Notes: generated by a model not told the origin, from the letters alone. 7,742 bases of DNA from Planctomycetota bacterium (GCA_030607345.1 JAUWKC010000071.1:1-7742); one strand, 5' to 3'; counted from the first letter of the stretch, positions 1-7,240 are shown. Numbers and translations: made by a program.

Positions 1-1147
1 AAGAAGGTGTCGCGTTTTTGACGTCTTCGGGACCGGTTCCGAAATACAGTTCGTGAGAGGTCGCCAGGTCAGACTTGGTCCACCCTAACTTAGTGTCGGT
101 GGCAACGTTCTTCAATGTTGCTCCGGGACTGGGATTGGAGGCTTTTCCGGAGACAACTTCGAATTTCCACACGTCACCCCTGGCAACTCCGGCGTTCGAT
201 TTCTCATCGACCCGCCAATAGTAAGTCCTGCCGAACTCGAGCTTGCCGGGATTGAAACTGTTGGTATTCACAGCACCCTTGAATTCGCTCGAAGATGTCG
301 TGGCCTTGGCTACTTTGTCAGGGTCGCTGCCGAGGTAGACAATGTGCTCCGAAGCGCCTTTAGCTACCGTCCAGCCTAATTTCTGCGAAGGCATGACCTC
401 TGTAGCCTGCTCAGCCGGCTGAGGAAGAGCGGCAACAACAGGGTCCCTGCCTTTCCACGCGTAGAGTTCCCAGACTTCCGTATCGGATAGCGGACGGGTA
501 TAAACGCGAACGTCATCGACGATTCCATTGAAAGGACGGGCCATGTCCGGATAACGATTGCCTATAACCAGCGGCTGGTTCTCACCGGCATAAGGAACGA
601 ACGGCTCGACCGTCCGCTTGTTGGAAATTTTACCGTTCACATAGACTCTTAACTCTGAGCCGTCATAGATGCCTGTAATGTGATACCATTTGCCGATTTC
701 AAACTTATGTTTGGTACTGATACCGCGGTTTTCTCTAGGGGCGGTCGCAAGCGAAAAGCCTATTCCACCTTGACCGCCTTGAAAGTTAATCGTCTCCTGG
801 TTGTCTTTGCCTTTCTGGAAGAGCCTCGCACCCTGAACCTGCTTGCCGCCGAAATTAAACCACATCGCGACAGTAACCTTCGGCGGCCGAAGCAGAGGAT
901 TGTCGGCAATTTTCACGCCGCCACCCGTAATCTTCAATGCGCCTGAGCCGACATACCCATCAACCCACGACGTAACACCGAAGATTTCACCGTCGTTACC
1001 CTCACCACTCGAGTCAACCGCCTTGGTACCGCTGCCCTCATCAAACTGCCACCAGCCGACAAGACCATCGGCCATTACCGATGAGCACACAAGGAGACCA
1101 ATCACCGCTGCTGCAAAAAACATATTAAGAGTTTTTCTGCTATTCAC
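1..1147 (-). CDS. Secreted LamG-domain protein with YWRVDE (Fn3-like) modules, 3' end outside window
   Basis: This gene is open at the window edge; 382 codons are visible without a stop. I chose GTG at 1147 because AAGGAG (1154-1159) lies 6 nt upstream; the first in-frame ATG (codon 9, 1123) has no such spacing and would shorten the signal peptide. Residues 1-26 form a Sec signal peptide ending VMA-D, with no lipobox. Residues 28-230 are a LamG/concanavalin-A-like lectin domain: 'GLVGWWQFDEGSG' at the start, 'GKWYHITGIYDGSELRVYVNG' region at 152-172, and 'FNGIVDDVRVYTRPLSDTEV' at 206-225. Residues 240-333 are a module ending 'YYWRVDE...RGDVWKFEV'. A second module starts at 337 ('NPSPGATLKNV') and is cut off. 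The LamG fold usually binds sugars or proteins. No catalytic domain is visible, although one could lie beyond the edge. It is the third gene of a likely operon, 33 nt after the preceding stop. The domain calls are firm; the function is not. Confidence 0.88.
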   Translation of the reverse strand, partial: MNSRKTLNMFFAAAVIGLLVCSSVMADGLVGWWQFDEGSGTKAVDSSGEGNDGEIFGVTSWVDGYVGSGALKITGGGVKIADNPLLRPPKVTVAMWFNFGGKQVQGARLFQKGKDNQETINFQGGQGGIGFSLATAPRENRGISTKHKFEIGKWYHITGIYDGSELRVYVNGKISNKRTVEPFVPYAGENQPLVIGNRYPDMARPFNGIVDDVRVYTRPLSDTEVWELYAWKGRDPVVAALPQPAEQATEVMPSQKLGWTVAKGASEHIVYLGSDPDKVAKATTSSSEFKGAVNTNSFNPGKLEFGRTYYWRVDEKSNAGVARGDVWKFEVVSGKASNPSPGATLKNVATDTKLGWTKSDLATSHELYFGTGPEDVKNATPS

Positions 1148-1153
1148 TTTCTG

Positions 1154-1159
1154 CTCCTT
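1154..1159 (-). promoter_or_regulatory. Shine-Dalgarno site deciding a GTG start
   Basis: AAGGAG on the minus strand ends 6 nt before GTG at 1147. This supports the non-ATG start of the LamG protein over the in-frame ATG at 1123. An in-frame TGA lies a little further upstream, at about 1178-1180, so the frame cannot extend into the previous gene. Confidence 0.75.
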
Positions 1160-1180
1160 CTGACTTTCGTCAAGCACTCA

Positions 1181-2965
1181 CTATAATCCACTAACCTGGA
1201 TAAGCTCAAAAGCATTCAGAATTCCACGTGCACCTTCTCTACCCTTACGAGCGCAGTCAGGATACAACGGCTTGCTCCGGTCAGCTTGGTAGATTATCAA
1301 TACTTCAGAGCCGTCCGTTTCAAACTTAATCAGAGATGGTATCAGTTCCTTATCCGAATAGACATGCTGTGGAGCGACATTATAAGCGTTCTTGATAGCC
1401 GTGACGCCTTTTCCCGTTCCAGGCGGCAGATTCCATCTGTACTGGCTTAGAATATTGTCGCTTTTATCCTGGGTGGAGTCATCCGGCTTGGCAGGCAGCG
1501 CATTAGCGGTAATTGAAGGCATTGGCGGCATGCCGCAGAAACAATCCAGGCAGTTACGTGTACTCTGCTTGCAGGGCTCCCAGTGGTTGTGATAACTGTA
1601 CAGTTCGTACACCCCTGCCGGCAAATCCTTGAGTAGCAGTATTATGTCACCAGCGTAAGGTCCGGCCCAATCGACCGCATAGCCCCAACTGTTGGCGATA
1701 GGGTCGCCCTGGGCCTTGCCGGAGGGACAACCGCCGCCCCCAAGATTTGCGCGGCAAACACCCTTAACAGCGATACCGAGCTGTCCCTCGCTGCCGGTGC
1801 TCAAAAACGCTTTGACCCCGGTGCCCTCAATGCCCGCCGCAAAAGCTGCCGGGTCTTTCTTCGACGGGAACCACACGCCGTCATGCATATACATATCAGC
1901 CCAGCGTTTGGCTGCCAGGATAGTCCAGCCGGGTTTGGCCGTACCTTCCCATACACCCTTGTGGTCGCACGTCGGAACCGATATATCCACCTGGAGAACA
2001 AGGTTCTTTCCTTTAGTCCGAAATTTCCAGACATAGCCCTTGTTCGTTCCGGAGTCACTTACCTCATCCACACGCCAATAGTAGTATGTCCCTTCTTTGA
2101 GTTCGCCGGGACTAAAGCTTTCTTTGCCTTTGTCCAATCTGCCTTTATGAACCTTGGATGAGGTTGTGGCAGTCTTAATTTCATCCGCATCACGTCCGAA
2201 ATAAACATCATGAGAAATCGCCATAGGGCTTGCCGTCCAGCTAAGTGTCACATCTTTCGAGACGTTCTTAAGCGTAACTCCAGGATTCGGATTAGTAGCT
2301 ACTTCCGATACCTTCGCACTCGCAGGACCAGCCTTTGGCGCTTTTGAAACCTGCTTCTTAGGCCACTTCCTTTTCGGCTTGGCTTGCTCAGCTTCACCTT
2401 TTGCTTCTTCCTGCTGCGATTTTACCAACATCTCAGCCATCTTTGCATCAAGACCTGCATTATAAGAAAGATTCGATTCGCCTATCGCAATTGCCTGTTG
2501 TCCCTGCCAACTCCAGCTTATTTTGAAAGAACAGTCTTTTGAACCATTGTTAAAACTTACAACGACCGGGTATTTCCGGCCATTAACCATTCTTACACTG
2601 CCGGATTTAATTTTGCTCTTGGACTTCGCTATCACCTTGCCATCTATTTCGAGTTTGAGCGGCTTGGTGGTTTCAATTGTAAAATCGACCTGACCATCGG
2701 CAGGCCCCGTTATAAAACCCTGCCATTTCCCCGACCACTGGTTGCCGTAATTATGCTCTTCATCCCAGGTATTGTCGAGGCTGGTCAATACTACTATGCT
2801 CTGAGGAGTATCGAAACCCTCCTTGCCGTACTGGATTCCGATTAGACCGCTCTTACTGGATTCCTCCGCCTGGGCATATGGCAAGAATACAGTGGCAGCA
2901 ATAACAATAAACGACAAATTCGAAATCACTTTTTTTTGCATAATACATTCCCTGACGGAGAACAT
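1181..2965 (-). CDS. Secreted PA14 / Fn3-like protein with cysteine-rich C-terminal domain of unknown function
   Basis: This is a 594-residue exported protein. AGGAG (2971-2975) lies 5 nt before ATG 2965, which favours this start; an internal ATG at 2941 (Met9) would give a more typical signal peptide and stays possible. The signal peptide ends near 'YAQA-EES' (about residue 33). Residues 38-168 resemble PA14, a beta-barrel often attached to glycosidases and adhesins: 'GLIGIQYG', 'WSGKWQGFITGPADG' and 'LKLEIDGKVI'. Residues 170-222 are a charged Lys/Glu/Ala/Pro linker. Residues 226-317 are a fibronectin-III-like module with 'SHDVYFG' and 'YYYWRVDEVSDSGTNKGYVWKF'. Residues 320-594 match no family I recognise; they hold eight cysteines (333, 404, 413, 465, 472, 475, 477, 571) and end 'GILNAFELIQVSGL', a beta-strand ending like that of carbohydrate-binding sandwiches. 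No catalytic motif is visible. It starts 49 nt after the propeller gene stops. A binding or structural role in the envelope is inferred. Confidence 0.92.
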   Translation of the reverse strand: MFSVRECIMQKKVISNLSFIVIAATVFLPYAQAEESSKSGLIGIQYGKEGFDTPQSIVVLTSLDNTWDEEHNYGNQWSGKWQGFITGPADGQVDFTIETTKPLKLEIDGKVIAKSKSKIKSGSVRMVNGRKYPVVVSFNNGSKDCSFKISWSWQGQQAIAIGESNLSYNAGLDAKMAEMLVKSQQEEAKGEAEQAKPKRKWPKKQVSKAPKAGPASAKVSEVATNPNPGVTLKNVSKDVTLSWTASPMAISHDVYFGRDADEIKTATTSSKVHKGRLDKGKESFSPGELKEGTYYYWRVDEVSDSGTNKGYVWKFRTKGKNLVLQVDISVPTCDHKGVWEGTAKPGWTILAAKRWADMYMHDGVWFPSKKDPAAFAAGIEGTGVKAFLSTGSEGQLGIAVKGVCRANLGGGGCPSGKAQGDPIANSWGYAVDWAGPYAGDIILLLKDLPAGVYELYSYHNHWEPCKQSTRNCLDCFCGMPPMPSITANALPAKPDDSTQDKSDNILSQYRWNLPPGTGKGVTAIKNAYNVAPQHVYSDKELIPSLIKFETDGSEVLIIYQADRSKPLYPDCARKGREGARGILNAFELIQVSGL

Positions 2966-2970
2966 TAAGA

Positions 2971-2975
2971 CTCCT
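2971..2975 (-). promoter_or_regulatory. Shine-Dalgarno site for the PA14/Fn3-like gene
   Basis: AGGAG sits 5 nt before ATG 2965. The rival ATG at 2941 has only a weak AGGGA-like sequence ahead of it, so the longer protein is preferred. A short AT-only inverted repeat (2981-2993, AATTT/AAATT) lies just upstream and is probably too weak to matter. Confidence 0.65.
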
Positions 2976-3002
2976 CATTCAATTTTTCAAATTCTCAAAA
3001 CC

Positions 3003-3015
3003 GATTAGCCTAATC
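3003..3015 (-). repeat. Small inverted repeat overlapping the stop of the propeller gene
   Basis: The minus strand reads GATTAGGCTAATC, a 13-nt palindrome that can fold as a 5-bp stem with a GGC loop. It begins in the last base of the TAG stop (3015-3017) and is followed by GG and a run of four T. It is too short and AT-rich to call a terminator. It could modulate read-through or protect a 3' end, or be chance. Confidence 0.35.
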
Positions 3016-5486
3016 TACGGCTTGACAGTTACAGTCTTGAAATTGTCGATATCAAATATGGCCTTGGCAACCGCTTCATCAGCGCCCGCCAGGTCCGGCT
3101 CGTTCTTGCGATAATCGTTGTCGCCGAAACCGTACCTGCTGAAGTCTTTCATCCTCCAGCTTCCCGTACGGAAAACAATACGCTCAACGGTCGGCATTGC
3201 GAATCTGGACTTATACGGATTGCCCGTGTTGTCAAGCGTCTCGGCGAAGGCTGCTCCGGAAACGACCTTCTTGCCGTTAAGCGTCAGGTCGTATTTGCCC
3301 GCGATGGTGTCAACATCGATAACCACTTTGGCCCACTTTCTATCCTCAGAGAGCAAGCCGTTCTTGCCGTCGATGACGATACGTACAGGCCGCTGTCCCT
3401 TGTAGTTCTGTACTTCGACCTCAAGACCGTCACGTCCTATCTTTCTCGCCCGCAAGTCAAAGGAAATCTGCGCCTTTGTTGTCTCCGGGAACACACGAAC
3501 CGCTTTGGCATAGTCATAAGGAGCCTTATCCTGGAGCCTGAGGAATTTTTCTTTGCGGCCGGTTATCTTGATAGGCTGCCACAAACCGCTATAAATGTTC
3601 CAGTTCGTTACGAGACCACCGACAGTCATATCCTCAAAATCATCATTAACGTCTTTGTCAACAGTTCCTTTTACGGGAACGGGAACACGAGTCACCCTGA
3701 TATCTTCTTTGTTCGAAGAATAGGTAAGCCACACAGCGCCATCGGGAGGTGTTCCGTTGCCCGGCACAATGCCGCGTACGTACTGTGCGCCGCCGCCGTC
3801 CTTGTTGGCGCCGCCGAAACGCATAAGTGGTGTTTCACTCTGCACGTTAAGAAAATACGTATCGAAGTTCATACCGTCGTCGCTTGTAGTAACTGACAAT
3901 GGATGACGCCACCTGGTATTCTTAATGGGATTGTAAACCAGTGCGTATTTGCCGTCGGACAGTTTCTGCCCCCATATCTTCGCGCCGCCGTAGTAAATAT
4001 CTTTGCCCTCACCCTGCTTGCTAATGGAGCCGGGTTCCCACTTGTCGGCGACTACCATTTTCTTCCACTTCCACATACCTACGATTCTGCCGTCAGGAAG
4101 GGTATACCAGTCGAACGCCTTGCCGTAACGCGTCCTGCTCGGCACGTACGAGAAAAATTCTTCGCTCGTGTCCTGGTCTTCCTCATACCACTGTTGCACC
4201 ATAAGTTTATTTGCCAAGAGTCCGTCAATAGTCTTAACGAAGTCTTTATCCGGAGCCTCTTTATAATATGGATAATGCGGCGAGTCATCCTTGCTGTATT
4301 CCTGGTACTTGTTGTATCTCACCCAGTAGATGGGACCATACTGTCCGGGGCCTTTGACTTCTCTCACCACGCGACCAATACCTTTACCATTATTAGGTGT
4401 GTCGGGCATTCCGTAATACGCACAAGCTATCAGCTTGCCTTCCGGAGACACATACCAACCCATACGCTGATGCGAGATACTGTACTGAATCTTGTCGTCC
4501 TCCCCCTTGTTACGGAATTTCCGGGCCGGGAAAATAGTCTGCGGCTTGTGCCAGTTTCTCCCGTCCTGCGACCACGTTATCAACGCATAACACGGCTCCT
4601 GATGCTCGTGTACCGGCCCGCTTCGATAGAGGAGCCAGAACTTGTTCTGCCAGTAGGACAGCATAGGAGCATGATTGTATGTGAAACCGACACTCTCAAT
4701 ACCGGTGTCCGGATAGCTCGGAATATCGTCGGTCACGAGTTCCGGATATGTGCGGTTGCAGCGGATTACCTCGAAATTGTGCACACCAACCACAGGCCTG
4801 AATCCGCCATCAAGATAACTGGTGTCCGCATAGGGAGGGTTTCCTCCGGTGAATCGAGGAAGAAAATCCAGAACCCCAGACTCCTCCTCATCATCGTCAC
4901 CGTTGTCCTGTTCCGATGGCCTGTTGTCGTAATCAAAGACCATAAACTCCTTCGGAAGTTCCTCGGTGCTGTGGCTCAGGGCCGAAGCCGGAACAATTTC
5001 TTTTTCCTTCCCGGCCCATTGCCAGTAAAGACGTAAAAGCGCCTTCTTGGTTGATGATACGAACTCAAGTTTTATCGGCGTCTTTTGCCCGCGTGTCATA
5101 TTTACTTTGCCGGTGTGAATTCCGCCTTGTTTCAGGCTGTCGATAACGACGGTATTACCTATTACAATACGGCTGCCGTCTTGTACCTCGGCGATGAATG
5201 TAACTTCGCCGGTAATCGGGCCTTTGACGAAGCCGAACCATCGTGCCGACCAGTCACCGCCGCGACTGTCTCCCCATTCGTAGTCGACCGTGGGCAGAAG
5301 GTCTATCATCCCAACTTCCCGCTCGTCGAAATCATCGTTGTTGTAATATGTTCCTATAAGGCCCTTACCGGCCCTTATCTGCTGTTCAGCGGACGTATTC
5401 TCTGCGGCCGCCGCCGGCACCACGGAACACACCCAAAATCCCAACACACAAACAACCGCAAATGCCTGCGTCATTTTCCTGTACAT
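3015..5486 (-). CDS. Secreted PA14 plus sialidase-like beta-propeller protein (putative glycan-active)
   Basis: This is an 823-residue exported protein. The start at 5486 is supported by AAAGGAG 9 nt upstream and a signal peptide (residues 1-28, ending 'PAAAA-EN'). Residues 40-170 form a PA14-like domain ('GLIGTYYNNDDFD', 'WSARWFGFVKGPITGEVTF', 'LRLYWQWAG'). A very acidic linker follows at 191-203. Residues 225-605 look like a sialidase/BNR-type beta-propeller, with two Asp-box motifs, 'SQDGRNW' (306-312) and 'TSDDGMNF' (534-541), plus conserved-looking 'YNHAPML' (270-276) and 'HEHQEP' (293-298). Residues about 613-790 form a probable C-terminal beta-sandwich ('DDFEDM', 'ISFDLRARK', 'YDLTLNGKKV'). 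Canonical sialidases carry an FRIP motif near the first blade; none is present, so a GH33 sialidase is not supported. A glycoside hydrolase, lyase or sugar-binding propeller is possible. It is the first gene after a 446-nt gap and probably leads the three-gene operon. Confidence 0.93.
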   Translation of the reverse strand: MYRKMTQAFAVVCVLGFWVCSVVPAAAAENTSAEQQIRAGKGLIGTYYNNDDFDEREVGMIDLLPTVDYEWGDSRGGDWSARWFGFVKGPITGEVTFIAEVQDGSRIVIGNTVVIDSLKQGGIHTGKVNMTRGQKTPIKLEFVSSTKKALLRLYWQWAGKEKEIVPASALSHSTEELPKEFMVFDYDNRPSEQDNGDDDEEESGVLDFLPRFTGGNPPYADTSYLDGGFRPVVGVHNFEVIRCNRTYPELVTDDIPSYPDTGIESVGFTYNHAPMLSYWQNKFWLLYRSGPVHEHQEPCYALITWSQDGRNWHKPQTIFPARKFRNKGEDDKIQYSISHQRMGWYVSPEGKLIACAYYGMPDTPNNGKGIGRVVREVKGPGQYGPIYWVRYNKYQEYSKDDSPHYPYYKEAPDKDFVKTIDGLLANKLMVQQWYEEDQDTSEEFFSYVPSRTRYGKAFDWYTLPDGRIVGMWKWKKMVVADKWEPGSISKQGEGKDIYYGGAKIWGQKLSDGKYALVYNPIKNTRWRHPLSVTTSDDGMNFDTYFLNVQSETPLMRFGGANKDGGGAQYVRGIVPGNGTPPDGAVWLTYSSNKEDIRVTRVPVPVKGTVDKDVNDDFEDMTVGGLVTNWNIYSGLWQPIKITGRKEKFLRLQDKAPYDYAKAVRVFPETTKAQISFDLRARKIGRDGLEVEVQNYKGQRPVRIVIDGKNGLLSEDRKWAKVVIDVDTIAGKYDLTLNGKKVVSGAAFAETLDNTGNPYKSRFAMPTVERIVFRTGSWRMKDFSRYGFGDNDYRKNEPDLAGADEAVAKAIFDIDNFKTVTVKP

Positions 5487-5495
5487 GATATCTGT

Positions 5496-5502
5496 CTCCT
5501 TT
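5496..5502 (-). promoter_or_regulatory. Shine-Dalgarno site for the propeller gene
   Basis: AAAGGAG lies 9 nt before ATG 5486 on the minus strand. The spacing fits Met1; the next ATG (Met5) would be 21 nt away, so Met1 is the start. Confidence 0.7.
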
Positions 5503-5836
5503 CAAAAACTGCGATATCTTGTTAGTTGTGGGCGACCCAAAGCCATTGTTTCGGATTGCCCGTTTTTCAACAAAACCTTCGTTTATATGACGTATAAAAA
5601 CCTGTTTTTTATGCAAGGACACGTATTTTTGCGGCTAAACCAACCAGAATGCGCTGTAGAAAACCTCTCATGTTACGCCAGATGGTCATGACGTTGTGTG
5701 TTAGGATTCGCAGTACAATCTCTCTTTGTTGTGCCCAATAATCGCCAGCCCGAAGAGTTGAACCCCTCGAGCTACACACCATCCGGCAATCGCTTGAATC
5801 AGGCGGCACAGCACTCCTCGCAAGGCCAAAACCAAA

Positions 5837-5870
5837 CGCAGACAACACCCTACAGACGATGCCGTCTGCG
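5837..5870 (-). repeat. Competing inverted repeats after the oxidoreductase, terminator-like
   Basis: Reading the minus strand, CGCAGAC (5870-5864) can pair perfectly with GTCTGCG (5843-5837). Overlapping it, CAGACG (5868-5863) can pair with CGTCTG (5858-5853) around a GCAT tetraloop. The two folds share their first arm and so exclude each other. The outer arm is followed by TTTGGTTTTGG, a broken T tract. The element begins 62 nt after the oxidoreductase stop. It may be an imperfect intrinsic terminator or a member of a dispersed hairpin repeat family. The pairing is certain; the function is inferred. Confidence 0.5.
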
Positions 5871-5932
5871 CTCTACGATTCTACCCCAACAAAATATCCA
5901 TCCTGACCGGAGCACGCCCCGGCAGATGCTGT

Positions 5933-7234
5933 TTAGCCGGTGTACGCTAACTCGTACCCTTTGCGATATTCACGCGACAGGTAATTGTTCGCTCTGCGAC
6001 TGCCTCTACCGACAAACTTGCCCTGCTTCGGATCATACACGAATTTCCCGCCGCCAAGCCGTACACCAATGTTGCCTATATGACAAAGTGCCGCAGAGGC
6101 AAAACCTTCATCAATTGGCGCCAGCAACTTCGAAGGGTCATTCGCTTTTATACAGTCGATGAAGTTACGCCGAATTCCAGGGCTGCCTTTGCCTTCGACC
6201 TTCTTACTGTCACCGTTTTTGATAACGTGGCAGCCCCTGCGACCGATTTGCATCGTACCGTCGGTACCGTAGAAGACAACGCCGTTATCGTGCCCTTCCA
6301 TCTTGTAGTCGGTCCAAAGACGCATCTCGTACACCACGTAGCCCTTCTCATACTCAAACGTAATTGTCTGCGTATCCGGAGTCTCGTGGTCGTCGTCATA
6401 CCACAGTTGACCGCCGGCAACTATCGCCGACTTCGGGAACTTGTCATCCCCACTCATACCCCAACGCGCAACATCGACCTGATGGATACCATCGTTGCCC
6501 ATATCACCCGTACCGTAATCCCAGAACCAATGCCACTTGTAATGCCACCGGTTCTTTGTAAACGGCTTCACAGGGGCCGGTCCAAGCCACAAATCATAGT
6601 CCACACCAGCCGGCGGGTTCTCGACTTTGGCTCGACCAATCTTGCGTCGCAGCTGGTGATTAATCGCTTTGGCAAGAAGCACCTCGCCGATGACTCCTGT
6701 ATGCAACTGCCTGATGCCCTCGATAGCATCACTGTCGCCGCGAGTCTGCGTTCCGTGCTGGCAGCACTTACCGAACTCTTTCGCCGCCTTGACCAGCAAC
6801 TCACCTTCCCTGATGTTATGACAGCACGGTTTCTCAATATAAACATGCTTGCCTGCAACCATCGCTGCCAGCGCCACCGGTGCGTGCCAGTGGTCCGGCG
6901 TCGCAATGCTTATCGCATCGATACTCTTGTCGTCAAGAACCTGCCGATAATCCGCAACAGGCTTACTCTTGGTATCCTTGGCCACCTCATTTCGATGTTT
7001 CGGGTCCACATCGCAAACCGCTACCAGCTCGCAATCATCCATATCCGACCACCACTCGGCGTGGTTGCTTCCTTGGCCGCCAACACCAATTACAGCAACG
7101 CGAACACGGTCGCTCGGCGCCGCCAGCCCTCTTCTGGACCCCGACAGCAATACCGACGACGTAGCTATACCAGCCGCCGTCGTTTTCAGAAATTTCCTCC
7201 GCGACATCTTCTGTCTGTAAGTATGATCATCCAT
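5933..7234 (-). CDS. Tat-exported Gfo/Idh/MocA-family oxidoreductase
   Basis: This is a 433-residue NAD(P)-dependent oxidoreductase-like protein. Start ATG 7234 has GGGAG (7241-7245) 6 nt upstream. A twin-arginine signal 'SRRKFLK' (11-17) with a hydrophobic stretch to about residue 39 predicts folded export by the Tat system. A Rossmann domain starts at 44 ('VRVAVIGVGGQGSNHA', the G-x-G-G-x-G nucleotide loop at 50-55), with 'VAVCDVDP' ending beta2 (71-78), 'ATPDHWHAP' (111-119) and the family 'EKP' motif (134-136, catalytic/cofactor Lys135). The C-terminal alpha/beta domain has 'GTGDMGNDGIHQVDVARWG' (241-259) with likely active-site His251 and Asp254. The tail ends 'NNYLSREYRKGYELAYTG', as in many planctomycete members. 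Family members oxidise or reduce sugars, inositols and related polyols; the substrate here is unknown. GH109 glycosidases share fold and Tat export but, as I recall, lack EKP, so an oxidoreductase is preferred. It starts 37 nt after the metallophosphatase gene. Confidence 0.95.
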   Translation of the reverse strand: MDDHTYRQKMSRRKFLKTTAAGIATSSVLLSGSRRGLAAPSDRVRVAVIGVGGQGSNHAEWWSDMDDCELVAVCDVDPKHRNEVAKDTKSKPVADYRQVLDDKSIDAISIATPDHWHAPVALAAMVAGKHVYIEKPCCHNIREGELLVKAAKEFGKCCQHGTQTRGDSDAIEGIRQLHTGVIGEVLLAKAINHQLRRKIGRAKVENPPAGVDYDLWLGPAPVKPFTKNRWHYKWHWFWDYGTGDMGNDGIHQVDVARWGMSGDDKFPKSAIVAGGQLWYDDDHETPDTQTITFEYEKGYVVYEMRLWTDYKMEGHDNGVVFYGTDGTMQIGRRGCHVIKNGDSKKVEGKGSPGIRRNFIDCIKANDPSKLLAPIDEGFASAALCHIGNIGVRLGGGKFVYDPKQGKFVGRGSRRANNYLSREYRKGYELAYTG

Positions 7235-7240
7235 AACGTG

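Larger units (their letters stand above)
5487..5932 (-). other. Gap between oxidoreductase and propeller genes, probable leader/3'UTR region
   Basis: This 446-nt stretch holds no gene I can support. Short open frames on both strands (for example minus 5609-5848 and plus 5698-6162) have no recognisable domain and no convincing start signal. The part nearest the oxidoreductase has competing inverted repeats (5837-5870). The part nearest the propeller gene (about 5560-5620) is AT-rich, with a TATAAA word on the minus strand (5582-5587) and an AT-rich inverted repeat (about 5594-5612), but no matching -35 box at proper spacing. A promoter for the downstream three-gene operon would be expected here; its exact place is not visible. 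Confidence 0.4.

Noticed and set aside
680..1163. Two short plus-strand open frames opposite the LamG gene
   Set aside because: Both are antisense to a continuous minus-strand frame with a signal peptide and a LamG domain.
3903..5036. Plus-strand open frame of 377 codons opposite the propeller gene
   Set aside because: It lies fully within the well-supported minus-strand gene, shows no domain, and has no convincing ribosome site. It is a codon-bias shadow.
5594..5612. AT-rich inverted repeat upstream of the propeller gene, considered as an intrinsic terminator
   Set aside because: The stem is almost all A-T pairs and lies about 110 nt ahead of a start codon, so it is more likely part of an AT-rich promoter area.
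5752..5766. GTTCAAC flanked by a pairable stem on the minus strand, resembling a tRNA T arm
   Set aside because: No matching acceptor stem, D arm or anticodon arm could be found at the proper distances, and the stem needs two G-U pairs.
5609..5848. Minus-strand open frame of 79 codons in the gap
   Set aside because: Its translation matches nothing I know and I could not find a Shine-Dalgarno sequence at normal spacing. It could be a decayed gene fragment but this cannot be supported.
5698..6162. Plus-strand open frame of 154 codons running from the gap into the oxidoreductase
   Set aside because: More than half overlaps the oxidoreductase C terminus in antisense, the composition is unlike a protein of this locus, and no domain is visible.
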